Source: Mycolicibacterium aromaticivorans JS19b1 = JCM 16368
GTDB lineage: Bacteria; Actinomycetota; Actinomycetes; Mycobacteriales; Mycobacteriaceae
Direction of reading: 5' to 3'
Length of the DNA: 64,000 nucleotides
Assembly (NCBI RefSeq): GCF_000559085.1
Contig: NZ_JALN02000001.1
Coordinates: 3,224,001-3,288,000 of the forward strand
Below the pieces are notes generated by a model. It saw only the letters and a list, made by a program, of their open reading frames with translations, was not told the DNA's origin and searched no databases. How positions within the stretch are numbered: position 1 is the first letter of the stretch; each line of letters opens with the position of its first letter. The position numbers and the translations under genes were made by a program. Positions 8,373 through 19,159 of the stretch are shown one piece after another.

Positions 8373-8789
8373 ATGACATCGTTTGGTGACCTTCTGGGCC
8401 CCGAGCCCGTGCTGCTGCCTGGGGATATCGAGGCCGAAGCGGAACTGCTGGCCGGGGAGAAGGCGGCCATCGTCGCCGCGGCGCACCCTACCGCGTCGGT
8501 GGCGTGGGCGACCCTGGCCGAGGAAGCGCTGGCCGATGACAAGGCGATCACCGCCTACGCCTACGCCAGGACGGGCTACCACCGTGGGCTGGACCAGTTG
8601 CGCCGCAACGGCTGGAAGGGTTTCGGTCCCGTCCCGTATCGCCACGAGCCGAACCGCGGCTTCCTGCGCTGTGTCGCGGCGCTGGCCCGGGCCGCCGACG
8701 CCATCGGGGAGACCGACGAGTTCGCCCGCTGCCTGGACCTGCTCGACGACTGCGATCCGGCGGCGCGCGTCGAACTCGGTCTGGCCTAA
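8373..8789 (+). CDS. DUF3151 family protein
   Basis: 138 aa. Starts MTSFGDLLGPEPVLLPGD and contains GYHRGLDQLRRNGWKG and VPYRHEPNRGFLRCVAAL, features of the actinobacterial DUF3151 family (Rv0360c in M. tuberculosis, recalled). Mostly helical and TPR-like in feel (alanine-rich LAEEALADDKAITAYAYART), cytoplasmic; function unknown. Its TAA stop shares CTAA (8786-8789) with the stop of the convergent FUSC gene. Confidence 0.85.
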   Translation: MTSFGDLLGPEPVLLPGDIEAEAELLAGEKAAIVAAAHPTASVAWATLAEEALADDKAITAYAYARTGYHRGLDQLRRNGWKGFGPVPYRHEPNRGFLRCVAALARAADAIGETDEFARCLDLLDDCDPAARVELGLA

Positions 8790-10558
8790 CGGTCCTGGGC
8801 CAGCGACTGACGCAGTTCGGTGACCTCGTCGGCCAGGAACGGCAGGGGATCGCCGCGCTCGGGCGCTGCAGCACCGGTGCGCACCGCGGTTGCGAGCGCA
8901 CCAAGCGCCTCGACGTGCTGCTGTGCTGATCGGCCGCCGAACAGCAAGCGGCCGAACTCGACGCCGTCAGCGCGGTGCTCGATGGTCCAGCAGGCCGCGA
9001 TCGTGCGGTAGGCCAGCTGCTCGGTCGCGGTCACCGCAGGCAACAACTGCTCGGCAGCTTCCCGCTGCCGTACCGACCCCGCCCTCGCGGCCTCGTCGGA
9101 TTCCATCAGCGCGATCGTGGCGATCTGCAGATCCCGTCGGGCCGCGCGTGCCGCCAGCCCGACGGTGTCACCGGCTGCTACGTAGGGGAGCACTTGCGCG
9201 GCCGCGTCCAGGGTGCGCGCTATCGCGTCGGTCAAGCGGGTCGACTCCTGCCAGCGGACAGCCACCAGGTAGACGGCCACCCCGATCGCGCATCCGATCA
9301 GCGTGTCGATGCCGCGCGCCAGCAGAAGGTGCGCGACGTCGACCGTATGCGTGCCCGACGAGATGGTCAGCGCCGCAGTGGTGATGAAAACCGTTGCGAG
9401 CGCGTAGTTCCGGACCACCAGAACCTCGATGACGAAGTTCAGCAGTGCCAGCAGCAGCACCAGCCACAGGTCGTGCGGGTGTAGCGACAGGATCAACGCG
9501 GCCAGCGCGAGGCCCACCCAGGTGCCCAGCAGCCGCTCGCCGCCGCGGCGCAGCGTGCGGCTGCGATCGGTGCCCTGATGCAGCACCAGCACCGCGGCGG
9601 CCATCGCCCAGTACGCGTGATCGACGCCGAGGGCCATCGCCGCGGCACCGGACAGCAGGGCGCCGACCGCGACGCGCTGCATGATGTGGCGGACCGGCGA
9701 CCCCGGGCTGATCGCGCGGCGCAGCACGGTGAGCACGGGCGGACTGCCCAGCGGTATCCGGTCGGCGTCGCGGGTGGCGACGTCCTCTGGCGGCGACTGC
9801 AGCGTGCCGAGTCGGCGGGCCAGTGCGGCGGTCTCGGGAGCTGCGGCGGCGCCCTGCGCGGCGGCGGTCACCGCGGTCGTGAACAACACATGCACCGAGT
9901 GGTTGGCGGCGCGCAGCCGGTGCAGGACGCTACTCGGGCTGGCTTGCAGCGGTTGGTAATTCACCAGCACGCTCCACGAGCGGTGCAGCGCGGCGGCCGC
10001 GCGGTGGCGGGCGGCGCGTTCCCGCGGCGAGTTCGCGGCCTCGATGTAGTCGGCGACGGCCTCGGCGGCGGCCGCGACCGCGGCACGCTCGGGCTTGCGA
10101 AAATGGACGAGCGCCCCGGCCATCTGAACCAGCCATGCCACCGCGCCCCCGGCGAGCACCAGCAACCCCAGCGTCCAGGGTGTCAAATGGGCTGCGGAGG
10201 CACCGATTCCGGCGGCGCAGGCAACGACGAAGATGTACGCCCCGGGTGGTCCGACGGCCAGTGCGTTGCACAGCCACACCGCGGCGACGGCGACCAGTGA
10301 CACCATCAGCACCCCGAACCACGGCACCTGGGCCGACCACCCGCCCAGGGCGACGGCCGCTGCCAAAGACATCGCGACAGTCGCAAGCTCGATACCGCGG
10401 TTGGCGTAGGGCCGGTCGCCGCCGAATCGGGACGTGAACGCGCCGAGGGTGGCGATCAGTCCGGAGCCCATGACCCCGGCGGCCCATCCTGCGGTGACGG
10501 GAATGGCGGTGCTGATCGCCGCGCGCAGGCCGATGGGCCAGCGCGGCGGGGCGTTCAA
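8786..10558 (-). CDS. FUSC-family inner membrane protein
   Basis: 590 aa. Two membrane-spanning halves (roughly residues 10-145 and 300-430), each followed by a long cytoplasmic helical stretch, is the FUSC/YccS/aromatic-acid-exporter layout; the segment around RTLRRGGERLLGTWVGLALAAL is the characteristic second-half motif. Such proteins are implicated in efflux of aromatic acids and similar compounds. A TTG start at 10558, 5 nt after the stop of the CDF exporter gene upstream, suggests co-transcription with that metal exporter. Substrate unknown. Confidence 0.8.
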   Translation of the reverse strand: MNAPPRWPIGLRAAISTAIPVTAGWAAGVMGSGLIATLGAFTSRFGGDRPYANRGIELATVAMSLAAAVALGGWSAQVPWFGVLMVSLVAVAAVWLCNALAVGPPGAYIFVVACAAGIGASAAHLTPWTLGLLVLAGGAVAWLVQMAGALVHFRKPERAAVAAAAEAVADYIEAANSPRERAARHRAAAALHRSWSVLVNYQPLQASPSSVLHRLRAANHSVHVLFTTAVTAAAQGAAAAPETAALARRLGTLQSPPEDVATRDADRIPLGSPPVLTVLRRAISPGSPVRHIMQRVAVGALLSGAAAMALGVDHAYWAMAAAVLVLHQGTDRSRTLRRGGERLLGTWVGLALAALILSLHPHDLWLVLLLALLNFVIEVLVVRNYALATVFITTAALTISSGTHTVDVAHLLLARGIDTLIGCAIGVAVYLVAVRWQESTRLTDAIARTLDAAAQVLPYVAAGDTVGLAARAARRDLQIATIALMESDEAARAGSVRQREAAEQLLPAVTATEQLAYRTIAACWTIEHRADGVEFGRLLFGGRSAQQHVEALGALATAVRTGAAAPERGDPLPFLADEVTELRQSLAQDR

Positions 10559-10563
10559 CTAGC

Positions 10564-11460
10564 TCACCAGTCGGTCTGGCCGGGGCAGTCGTCGGCGCAT
10601 CCGGGTGGCTCGACCTGCACCGTCGCGTGCTCCAGCCCGCGGGCGGACAGCACCGCCCTGGCGTCGTCGAGCACACGATCGGAATCTCCGGTGCTGGTCA
10701 GGTGTGCGGTCACCATGTCCTTGCCCGGCACCAAGGTCCACACGTGCAGATCGTGCACCTCGGTGACGCCGTCGACGGCGGCCAGCGCTGCCCGCAGCTC
10801 GTCGACGTCGATGTGGGCGGGCGACGATTCGGACAGGATGCGCAGCGCGGCCCGGGCCAGCCCGATCGCCCTGGGCAGCACCCAGATCGCGACGAACACC
10901 GCGACCACCACGTCGGCGTACGGCCAGTGCGTCGTCACGTTCACGATGCCGGCGATGAGCACGCCGACGCTGCCGACGGTGTCGGCCACCACCTCCATGT
11001 AGGCGCCCTTGACCGCCAGGCTCTCCTGGGATTGGGAGCGCAGTAGCAGCACGACGGCCAGGTTGGCGACCAGGCCGGCGACGGCCACCACGATCATCGG
11101 GACGCCGGGGATCTCGGGTGCGTTGCCCAGCCGGTCGATCGCCTCGTAGAGAATGAACGCCGCGACACCGAGCAGCAGCACGGCGTTGGCGACGGCGGTG
11201 AACACCTCGGCCCGGTGCCAGCCGTAGGTGCGGGCCGCCGAAGCCGGTCCGTGGCGGGCCAGCAGCACGGCGGTCAGCCCCATGAACATGGCGACCAGGT
11301 CGGTCAGCATGTGTCCGGCGTCGGCCAGCAGCGCGATCGAATTGATCATCAATGCGGTGGTCAGCTCGATGGCGAAGAACACGGTCAGGATGCCCGCGGC
11401 GATCAGCATCCGGCTCACCCGCGCGTCACCGCCGTGGCTGTGGTCGTGTCCGGCTCCCAT
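10564..11460 (-). CDS. Cation diffusion facilitator (CDF) metal exporter
   Basis: 298 aa. His-rich N terminus (GHDHSHGGD), six predicted helices and a C-terminal cytoplasmic ferredoxin-like domain (EVHDLHVWTLVPGKDMVTAHL), the CDF plan for proton-coupled export of Zn, Co, Cd or similar ions. Helix 2 has DAGHMLTD (H50, D54) of the transport site. In helix 5 the usual His-x3-Asp reads E156-x3-D160, so the site is H/D/E/D-like, which may change metal preference. The C terminus has a Cys pair (PPGCADDCPG). The ATG at 11460 is apparently leaderless (see promoter entry). The family name ZitB/CzcD cannot be resolved by eye. Confidence 0.9.
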   Translation of the reverse strand: MGAGHDHSHGGDARVSRMLIAAGILTVFFAIELTTALMINSIALLADAGHMLTDLVAMFMGLTAVLLARHGPASAARTYGWHRAEVFTAVANAVLLLGVAAFILYEAIDRLGNAPEIPGVPMIVVAVAGLVANLAVVLLLRSQSQESLAVKGAYMEVVADTVGSVGVLIAGIVNVTTHWPYADVVVAVFVAIWVLPRAIGLARAALRILSESSPAHIDVDELRAALAAVDGVTEVHDLHVWTLVPGKDMVTAHLTSTGDSDRVLDDARAVLSARGLEHATVQVEPPGCADDCPGQTDW

Positions 11461-11466
11461 GCCAGA

Positions 11467-11496
11467 AATATATGCATAGAAGTGCATATGTTGCAA
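11467..11496 (-). promoter_or_regulatory. Leaderless promoter of CDF gene with ArsR/SmtB-type operator in the spacer
   Basis: On the minus strand the order is TTGCAA (-35, 11496-11491), an 18-bp spacer, TATATT (-10, 11472-11467), six nt, ATG. The spacer is almost filled by a perfect inverted repeat ATATGCA-N6-TGCATAT (11470-11489). AT-rich ATATG/CATAT palindromes of this kind are typical ArsR/SmtB metal-sensor operators, and a repressor here would block RNA polymerase directly. No arsR/smtB gene lies nearby, so the regulator would be encoded elsewhere. Confidence 0.7.
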
Positions 11497-11616
11497 GCGT
11501 CGTGATTCCGAGTGGGTCATGTCGCGCAACTGACGCAGCGGGAAATTTCTTGCCAAGTCGCCGCCGAGCGGTCGTTCCCTGGATAAATTGAGGGTGCCAA
11601 TCCGGGGGATGGACCG

Positions 11617-11657
11617 AGCCGGGGGGCAACGACGGCGGGGATCGCTGCCCCCCGGCT
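11617..11657 (-). terminator. Strong hairpin terminator after the M50 peptidase gene
   Basis: A perfect 12-bp inverted repeat, AGCCGGGGGGCA (11617-11628) and TGCCCCCCGGCT (11646-11657), with a 17-nt loop, begins 12 nt past the stop of the M50 gene (minus strand). No U-tract follows. It also insulates the CDF/FUSC operon further along the same strand. Confidence 0.7.
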
Positions 11658-11669
11658 TGGTGCCTGAGA

Positions 11670-12449
11670 TCAGATCCAGGCAGACCAGAACCGGGTCAGC
11701 TGAGACCCGATCGCTGCCAGACCGCCGGGCACTCCGGAGAGGTCGAAGAACCAGAACACCACCGAAAAGAACCATCGGTTCATGGCCGGCGCGAGCAGTA
11801 GAACCAGCAGGAACAAGAACCCGAACTGCTTGGCCGGGGCCACCGCGCGTTGCGTTTCAGGGCTCAGATGCGGCTCCAGCGCGCCGTAGCCGTCCAGGCC
11901 CGGAATCGGCAGCAGGTTCAGCAGCAAGGCAGTGATCTGCAGGAAGCCCAGGAACGCCACCGCTGACCAGAACACGCCGTGGGCCGGGTCGTAGAACATC
12001 CGGGTGGCGACCAGCAGCACGAGCGCCAGCAGCAGATTGGCTGCCGGCCCGGCCAAGCTGACCAGGGTGCGCTGCCGTGGCGTCATGAAGAAGGTGCGGA
12101 CGTAGACCGCGCCGCCCGGCAGCCCGATGCCGCCGAGCGCGATGAACACCAGCGGAAGAGCCAGCGACAGCAGCGGGCTGGTGTACTTCAGCGGGTTGAG
12201 GGTGAGGTAGCCGCGGATCGCGACGTCATGGTCGCCGTAGCGCCAGGCCGTGTACGCGTGGCCGAATTCGTGCAGGCACAGCGACACCACCCAGCCGGCG
12301 ATGACGAAGATGAACACCCCGACGTAGGCCAGCGGCCGCACGGTTTCGGCGGCCAGCCAGGCCAGCACCCCGCCGGCAACCGTGATCGCGACGATCACCA
12401 AGAAGACGGGGCTGGGCCGCACCGACTGGCGCAGCGGTCGAACGCTCAC
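11670..12449 (-). CDS. Site-2-protease-like M50 membrane metalloprotease
   Basis: 259 aa. HEFGH at residues 60-64 lies in a hydrophobic helix (zinc-binding HExxH), and NLLPIPGLDG further on supplies the third-ligand Asp, the signature of compact M50B peptidases of the Rv0359 type (recalled). About six membrane helices; no PDZ domain. Such enzymes cleave transmembrane substrates within the bilayer, often anti-sigma factors; the substrate here is unknown. GTG start with GTGAGG just upstream. A strong terminator follows. Confidence 0.87.
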   Translation of the reverse strand: MSVRPLRQSVRPSPVFLVIVAITVAGGVLAWLAAETVRPLAYVGVFIFVIAGWVVSLCLHEFGHAYTAWRYGDHDVAIRGYLTLNPLKYTSPLLSLALPLVFIALGGIGLPGGAVYVRTFFMTPRQRTLVSLAGPAANLLLALVLLVATRMFYDPAHGVFWSAVAFLGFLQITALLLNLLPIPGLDGYGALEPHLSPETQRAVAPAKQFGFLFLLVLLLAPAMNRWFFSVVFWFFDLSGVPGGLAAIGSQLTRFWSAWI

Positions 12450-12486
12450 CTCACGAAACTACCGGAGACACGTCGCGACCTGCCCC

Positions 12487-13095
12487 TCACGAGACCCGCA
12501 GCCACCCCGTGGTGTGCCGGTAGAAGGCCGAGCGTTTCACCTCGCGCGGCAGCGGGGAGCCGTCGCGCACCACCCGGGCGCCGGTGGTGCCGAGTTGGAC
12601 GGCGCGCCCGGTCAGCCAGCGCCGCGGACGCATCCGGCCGGTCAGCGCCGCCGCCCGCAGGCCGGGCATGACGGCCATCGGCTCGACCCGCACCGCGGTC
12701 ACCTCGCCGTCGAAGAGCACCTGGTCGTCGACGACTGCTTCGCCCCGGATCACCCGGCCCTCGTCGGTCGGCAGCCAGAACGCGGCATCCGCCAACGCTG
12801 TCCCGGTCTCATCGCGGATCAGCGGAATGCGTTGTGCCACACCGGTCAACGCGCGCCGGGCGCCGCGCCACCGCGACACTGTGGCGACCTCCACGTCGAG
12901 GCGGTCGAGGCGCATCAGCCGGGTCAGCACCGCGGCCAGGTCGGCCGTCGAGCCCACCACGATCACCCGCGAGGCCCCAGCGACGGCGGCGTCGATCGCG
13001 GCTGGATCGTCGACGTCACGGCGGTCCAGGGACGCCAGCGCGCGGGGCAGCCGGCGGCCCCCGAAACGCAACACGGTGATCGTGGTGTTGGTCAA
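12487..13095 (-). CDS. Conserved hypothetical protein (Rv0358-like)
   Basis: 202 aa. The N terminus reads as an alpha/beta NAD- or nucleotide-binding-like fold (TITVLRFGGRRLPRAL, ASRVIVVGSTADLAAVLTRLM), and the C-terminal half is basic with GEVTAVRVEPM and RPRRWLTGRAVQLG. Best matched by position to M. tuberculosis Rv0358, a conserved protein of unknown function (recalled). Start chosen as TTG at 13095 because GAGGA lies 6 nt upstream. A very long frame continuing upstream through purA is antisense noise. Divergent from purA. Confidence 0.72.
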   Translation of the reverse strand: MTNTTITVLRFGGRRLPRALASLDRRDVDDPAAIDAAVAGASRVIVVGSTADLAAVLTRLMRLDRLDVEVATVSRWRGARRALTGVAQRIPLIRDETGTALADAAFWLPTDEGRVIRGEAVVDDQVLFDGEVTAVRVEPMAVMPGLRAAALTGRMRPRRWLTGRAVQLGTTGARVVRDGSPLPREVKRSAFYRHTTGWLRVS

Positions 13096-13128
13096 CGACA
13101 CTCCTCGTGCTGCGCTCCGATAGGGTAG

Positions 13129-15095
<1,967 letters not shown>

Positions 15096-15102
15096 GGTCT
15101 GT

Positions 15103-15115
15103 CACGATAATCGTG
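15103..15115. promoter_or_regulatory. Palindrome CACGAT-A-ATCGTG over the start of the next gene
   Basis: A perfect 13-bp palindrome ends on the first base of the GTG start at 15115. It could be an operator or a small mRNA hairpin hiding the start; no Shine-Dalgarno is visible here. It includes GATAAT, which resembles a -10 element. Confidence 0.3.
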
Positions 15116-15819
15116 TGGCTGGCTCCAATATTGACATCAAGCGCTCGTCAACCCTGAAAAGCCTGACCACGCCGCGGGCCGCCGCGGCTGCCGGGGTCGC
15201 GTTCGCGTTGTTGTTCGGCGCCAACTTGATCCTGATCCGCTCGTCGCTGCCCGAGGGGGCGCAGCCCGGATCGCAGTGGCTGGACGCCGCCGGCGGCAAG
15301 ATGAAGATCGCGGCGGTTCTGATGCCGTTTGCGGGGATCAGTTTCCTGTGGTTCATCGGCGTGGTGCGCGACGGCCTCGGCAGGCTGGAAGACCGGTTCT
15401 TCGCCACGGTATTCCTCGGCAGCGGGCTGCTGTTCCTGGCCATGATGTTCGTGACGAGCGCCATCGGGGCGGGTCTGGCCGCAGGCAACAGCGCGCTGGG
15501 CCACGAACTGCTCGGCAACAGCGAGGTGGCGCTGTTCGGGCAGATGGTGGTGCTGACCCTGTCGAAGACCTATGCGCTGCGAATGGCTGCGGTGTTCATG
15601 ATCTCGCTGGCCACGATCTGGTTGCGCACCCACCTGATGCCGCGCTGGCTGGTGTATGTCAGCTATCTGCTCGCGGTGGCGCTGTTGATCGCCAGTGACG
15701 TCAGCATGTGGCTCACGCTGAGCTTCCCGATCTGGGTGCTGGTGGTGAGTGTTCTACTGCTCGCCCGGGCGGGCGTGTTCGAGGATCACCAGGCGACCGG
15801 CAGGGACCGCAATCCGTAG
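15115..15819 (+). CDS. Multipass membrane protein, function unknown
   Basis: 234 aa with about five hydrophobic helices (AAAGVAFALLFGANLILI, IAAVLMPFAGISFLWFIG, ATVFLGSGLLFLAMMFV, and two near the C terminus). Charged residues are few and no catalytic motif is recognised. GTG start 19 nt after the thioesterase gene, without a clear ribosome site, partly covered by a palindrome. Its 3' end overlaps the convergent P450 gene by 34 bp. Confidence 0.75.
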   Translation: MAGSNIDIKRSSTLKSLTTPRAAAAAGVAFALLFGANLILIRSSLPEGAQPGSQWLDAAGGKMKIAAVLMPFAGISFLWFIGVVRDGLGRLEDRFFATVFLGSGLLFLAMMFVTSAIGAGLAAGNSALGHELLGNSEVALFGQMVVLTLSKTYALRMAAVFMISLATIWLRTHLMPRWLVYVSYLLAVALLIASDVSMWLTLSFPIWVLVVSVLLLARAGVFEDHQATGRDRNP

Positions 15820-16991
15820 ATGAAGTGGAACGGCTTGAATTCGATGTCGTCGAACGGCTCGGCGCATGTCAGTGCCGGGAAGCGGCGCAGCAGCGCCGGG
15901 AACGCGATGCGCATCTCCATCTGGGCCAGCGGCGCGCCGAGGCAGTGGTGCACCCCGTGACCGAATGCCAAGTGGCTCACGATGTCTCGTCTGATGTCCA
16001 GTACGTCGGGATCGTCGACGAAGGCCGCGTCCCGGTTGCCGGACGCCAATGATGCCAGCACCAGGCTGCCGGCCGGGATAGCGACACCGGCGACCTCGGT
16101 GTCGGTGGTGGCCAGGCGGGGAATGCTGCTGTGCACGATCGACAGCCAGCGCAGTAGCTCCTCGATGGCGGGGGCGACCGCGTCCGGGTCGTCACGGACC
16201 GCCGCGAGCTGATCGGGGTGACGCAACAGCGCCAGGGTGCCCAGTCCCAGCATGTTCGACGTGGTTTCGTGCCCGGCGAGCAGCAGCAGACCGGCGATGC
16301 CGACCAGCTCGTTGTCGCTGAGCTCCGTGCCGTGGTCGCGCACCAGCATGCCGAGCATGTCGTTTCCAGGCGTGCGCCGGGCCGCGGCCACCAGCGTGCC
16401 CATGTACTCGCGACCTTGGCGCGCCAGCTCCAGGCGTTCAGGGATCGGAAGCGACAAGTCGAGCTGACGGGCGCTGCGCCGCTGGAAATCGTCCCGGTCG
16501 CCATAGGGCACGCCGAGCAGCTCGCAGATCACCAGCGACGGGATCGGCAGCGCGAACTCGGACACCAGATCAGCTGGCGCACCGGCAGTCTCGAGCACAT
16601 CCAGTCGCGATTCGACGATCTCGACGATGCGCGGTTCGAGCGCTTTCATCCTGCGCACGGTGAACTCGCCGGTCAGCATCCGGCGTAGCCGGGTGTGCTG
16701 GGGTGGGTCGAGGGCGAGCAGGTTGCCGGCGCGGGCGTTGGCCTGCTCCTCCTCGGGCAGCTGCGGTGCGCCGGGCAGCACGAAGCCCGGTGGCCGTCCG
16801 TTGGCGAAGTGCTCGTGATCGGACAGCACTGCCCGGACGTCGCCGTAGCGCGTGATCAGGTATACCTGCATGCCGAACGCGTTGACGGCGGTGACCACTC
16901 CGCTGCCGTCACGGATGTCGCGCAGTTCCGGGGCGGGATCGAACCCGTTGCGCCGCATATGCAGTGGTGGCAGTGCGGCCGCAGATGTCAT
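15786..16991 (-). CDS. Cytochrome P450
   Basis: 401 aa, the size of soluble bacterial P450s. I-helix LLLLAGHETTSN with the conserved acid/Thr, K-helix ExxR-type EELLRW, and heme-binding FGHGVHHCLG with Cys350 as the thiolate ligand. Class I enzyme needing a ferredoxin and reductase, none of which is adjacent. Substrate cannot be inferred; the family looks like the CYP105/107-type grade. ATG at 16991 preceded by GTGGG. It starts 10 bp after the MMPL gene stop, on the same strand, so it may be the second gene of the marR-controlled operon. Confidence 0.93.
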   Translation of the reverse strand: MTSAAALPPLHMRRNGFDPAPELRDIRDGSGVVTAVNAFGMQVYLITRYGDVRAVLSDHEHFANGRPPGFVLPGAPQLPEEEQANARAGNLLALDPPQHTRLRRMLTGEFTVRRMKALEPRIVEIVESRLDVLETAGAPADLVSEFALPIPSLVICELLGVPYGDRDDFQRRSARQLDLSLPIPERLELARQGREYMGTLVAAARRTPGNDMLGMLVRDHGTELSDNELVGIAGLLLLAGHETTSNMLGLGTLALLRHPDQLAAVRDDPDAVAPAIEELLRWLSIVHSSIPRLATTDTEVAGVAIPAGSLVLASLASGNRDAAFVDDPDVLDIRRDIVSHLAFGHGVHHCLGAPLAQMEMRIAFPALLRRFPALTCAEPFDDIEFKPFHFIYGLRSLPVAW

Positions 16992-17000
16992 CCCACGACG

Positions 17001-19100
17001 TTACGCGCGTTCGGCGGGTTCGATCTCTGCGCGGGAGAACGCCGGCCACCAGATCGCCGGGCCGATCAGGGTGAACAGCGCGGGGATCACCACGGTACGA
17101 ACCGCGAAAGTGTCCAGCAGGATGCCAAGGCCGACGATGATCCCCAGCTGGGTGAGCACGATCAGCGGCAGCACGCCCAGCACGGTGAACACCGCCGCCA
17201 GCACGATCCCGGCGCTGGTGATGACCGCGCCCGTCGCCGAGACCGCCCGCACGATCCCACCGCGGGTGCCGTGCTGCGGGGTCTCCTCGCGGGCACGGGT
17301 GACCAGGAAGATCGTGTAGTCCACTCCGAGGGCGACCAGGAACAGGAACGCGAAAAGGGGGGTGGTGTTGTCCAGCGCGGGAAAGCCGAGCAGGTGCACG
17401 CTGACCCAGCCGCCGAGACCGAGCGCGGCCATGGTGGACAGCACGGTGGCGGCGACCAGGATCAGCGGCGCCAGTGCCGCCCGCAGCAGGATGTACAGCA
17501 CCGCGAGAACGACGATCAGGATCGCCGGGATCACCACCCACCGGTCGTGGACCGCCGCGTTCTTGGCGTCCAGTGCCTGCGCATCCGATCCACCCACCAG
17601 CGCGCCTGGGTCGGCTTGGTGGACTGAATTACGAAGAGCGGCAATGGTATCGAATGACGCGTCGGAGGCGGGCTCGGCCGCGAGCACAACTTGCCATTGA
17701 CTGAGGCCGCTGGCTGAGCTGCCGGCCGGGTTGACCGAGATGACCCCCGGTGTGCTCCGGATGGCCTGCTCCACCGCGCCACCCGCGTCGCTACGACCGA
17801 TGACCCGCGTCGGGTCGGTCAAACCGCTGGGGAAGTGCGCCGACAGCGTCCGATATCCGGCCACCGAGTCGGCGCTGACCCGGAACTGGTCGATCTGGTT
17901 GAGTCCCACCGGGGTCGCCAGCAAGCCGGTCGCCAGCACGATCAGCACCGCCGTGGAGGCGACGGTGACCCGACCGGCATGGTTGGACACCCAGTCGGCG
18001 ACCCGATGCCAGGCGCCGGTGGCGGTGACCTGTTCGCCGCCGATGCGAGGGATGAACGGCCAGAACAGCTTCGGGCCGCACAGTGCCAGCAGCGGCGGCA
18101 GCATCAGCAGCACGAACACGGCTGCGACCACGAGCCCGGAGGCGGCCTGCACTCCGAGGCTGCGCGTGCTCGGTGACGAGGCGAACAACAGGGTCAGCAG
18201 GGCCAGCACCACCGTGGCATTGCTGGCCGCGATCGCGGGCCCGGCGAATCGGACCGCGGTGCGCAACGCCGCCCGATGATCTTCTGTCGAACGCAATTCC
18301 TCCCGATAGCGCGAGATCAACAGCAGCGCGTAGTTCGTCCCGGCACCGAACACCAGCACGCTGGTGATGCCCGAGGTCGAGCCGTCGGCGGTCATCCCGG
18401 TGCTTTCGGCGATCGCCGAACCCAGCACCGCGGCCACCCGGTCGGCGAACGCGATGACGAGAAGAGGCACCAGCCACAGCACGGGCGATCGGTAGGTGAT
18501 GATCAGCAGCAGCGCGACCACTGCGCCGGTGACCGCCAGCAGGGTGATGTTCGCGCCGGAGAACGCATTCGCGATGTCGGCGCCGAATGCGGGGCCGCCG
18601 GTGACGTTGGTTGTCAGGTCGCCGGGCAGCCCGGACTTGGCCGCCTCTCGCAGCGATTTGACTTCGTCGTTGAGCGCGAAGCCGGACAGCGTGGAGTCAA
18701 TCGGCACCGGCGCGAGGGCGGCCTTGCCGTCCTCGGATGCGGTGACCGGAATCGGGGGACCGCCCGTGCCGGTTGCGGCGATCATCCGCCCGCGGGCCGC
18801 GTCGGCAGCGGCCAGGTCGGCCGTGCTCAGCGCCCCGCCGTCGGTGCGAGTGACGACGAGGATCACCGGCGCCGCCCCACCTCCGGGGAACTCCTTGAGT
18901 AAGGCAGCGGCCTTGGCAGATTCCGCGCTGGGAGGAAGTGCGACCGGTGACTGATCGGCCGACGAGCCCTGCCCGATGGCGCCCATCAGTCCGCCGCCGA
19001 TCACCGCGATGATCAGCGCCAACAGCCAGGAAAGTCGCTTGCTGACAAGCTCGCCGACGCGGTCCCAGGCGGGTCGCCGGCCCTCGAGTCCTCGGTGCAT
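17001..19100 (-). CDS. MMPL/RND-family membrane transporter
   Basis: 699 aa. Two repeats of one helix plus an extracytoplasmic porter domain plus a helix bundle (first bundle residues ~180-340, second ~520-690). The motif GVDYTIFLVTRAREE in the second half and GAGTNYALLLISRYREEL in the first are the MMPL family's conserved Asp/Asn-Tyr signature regions. MMPL proteins export lipids, siderophores or drugs using proton motive force. It is one of the shorter MMPL proteins. Divergent from a MarR gene with overlapping promoters, so it is probably an inducible efflux pump; M. tuberculosis has comparable marR-linked MMPLs. Confidence 0.9.
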   Translation of the reverse strand: MHRGLEGRRPAWDRVGELVSKRLSWLLALIIAVIGGGLMGAIGQGSSADQSPVALPPSAESAKAAALLKEFPGGGAAPVILVVTRTDGGALSTADLAAADAARGRMIAATGTGGPPIPVTASEDGKAALAPVPIDSTLSGFALNDEVKSLREAAKSGLPGDLTTNVTGGPAFGADIANAFSGANITLLAVTGAVVALLLIITYRSPVLWLVPLLVIAFADRVAAVLGSAIAESTGMTADGSTSGITSVLVFGAGTNYALLLISRYREELRSTEDHRAALRTAVRFAGPAIAASNATVVLALLTLLFASSPSTRSLGVQAASGLVVAAVFVLLMLPPLLALCGPKLFWPFIPRIGGEQVTATGAWHRVADWVSNHAGRVTVASTAVLIVLATGLLATPVGLNQIDQFRVSADSVAGYRTLSAHFPSGLTDPTRVIGRSDAGGAVEQAIRSTPGVISVNPAGSSASGLSQWQVVLAAEPASDASFDTIAALRNSVHQADPGALVGGSDAQALDAKNAAVHDRWVVIPAILIVVLAVLYILLRAALAPLILVAATVLSTMAALGLGGWVSVHLLGFPALDNTTPLFAFLFLVALGVDYTIFLVTRAREETPQHGTRGGIVRAVSATGAVITSAGIVLAAVFTVLGVLPLIVLTQLGIIVGLGILLDTFAVRTVVIPALFTLIGPAIWWPAFSRAEIEPAERA

Positions 19101-19106
19101 GACCCC

Positions 19107-19153
19107 AACATAGCTTCATTTTCTTAACATTTCATCTCCTTAACAGATACCCT
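19107..19153. promoter_or_regulatory. Divergent mmpL/marR promoter region with tandem 16-bp repeat
   Basis: Both genes look leaderless: TATGTT (minus strand, 19112-19107) lies 6 nt before the MMPL ATG, and TACCCT (19148-19153) lies 6 nt before the MarR ATG. Exactly between the two -10 elements sit two head-to-tail 16-bp units, 19114-19129 and 19130-19145, identical at 13 of 16 positions and both ending CTTAACA. This is the obvious place for the MarR protein to bind and shut off both promoters. Confidence 0.65.
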
Positions 19154-19159
19154 GGTGAC

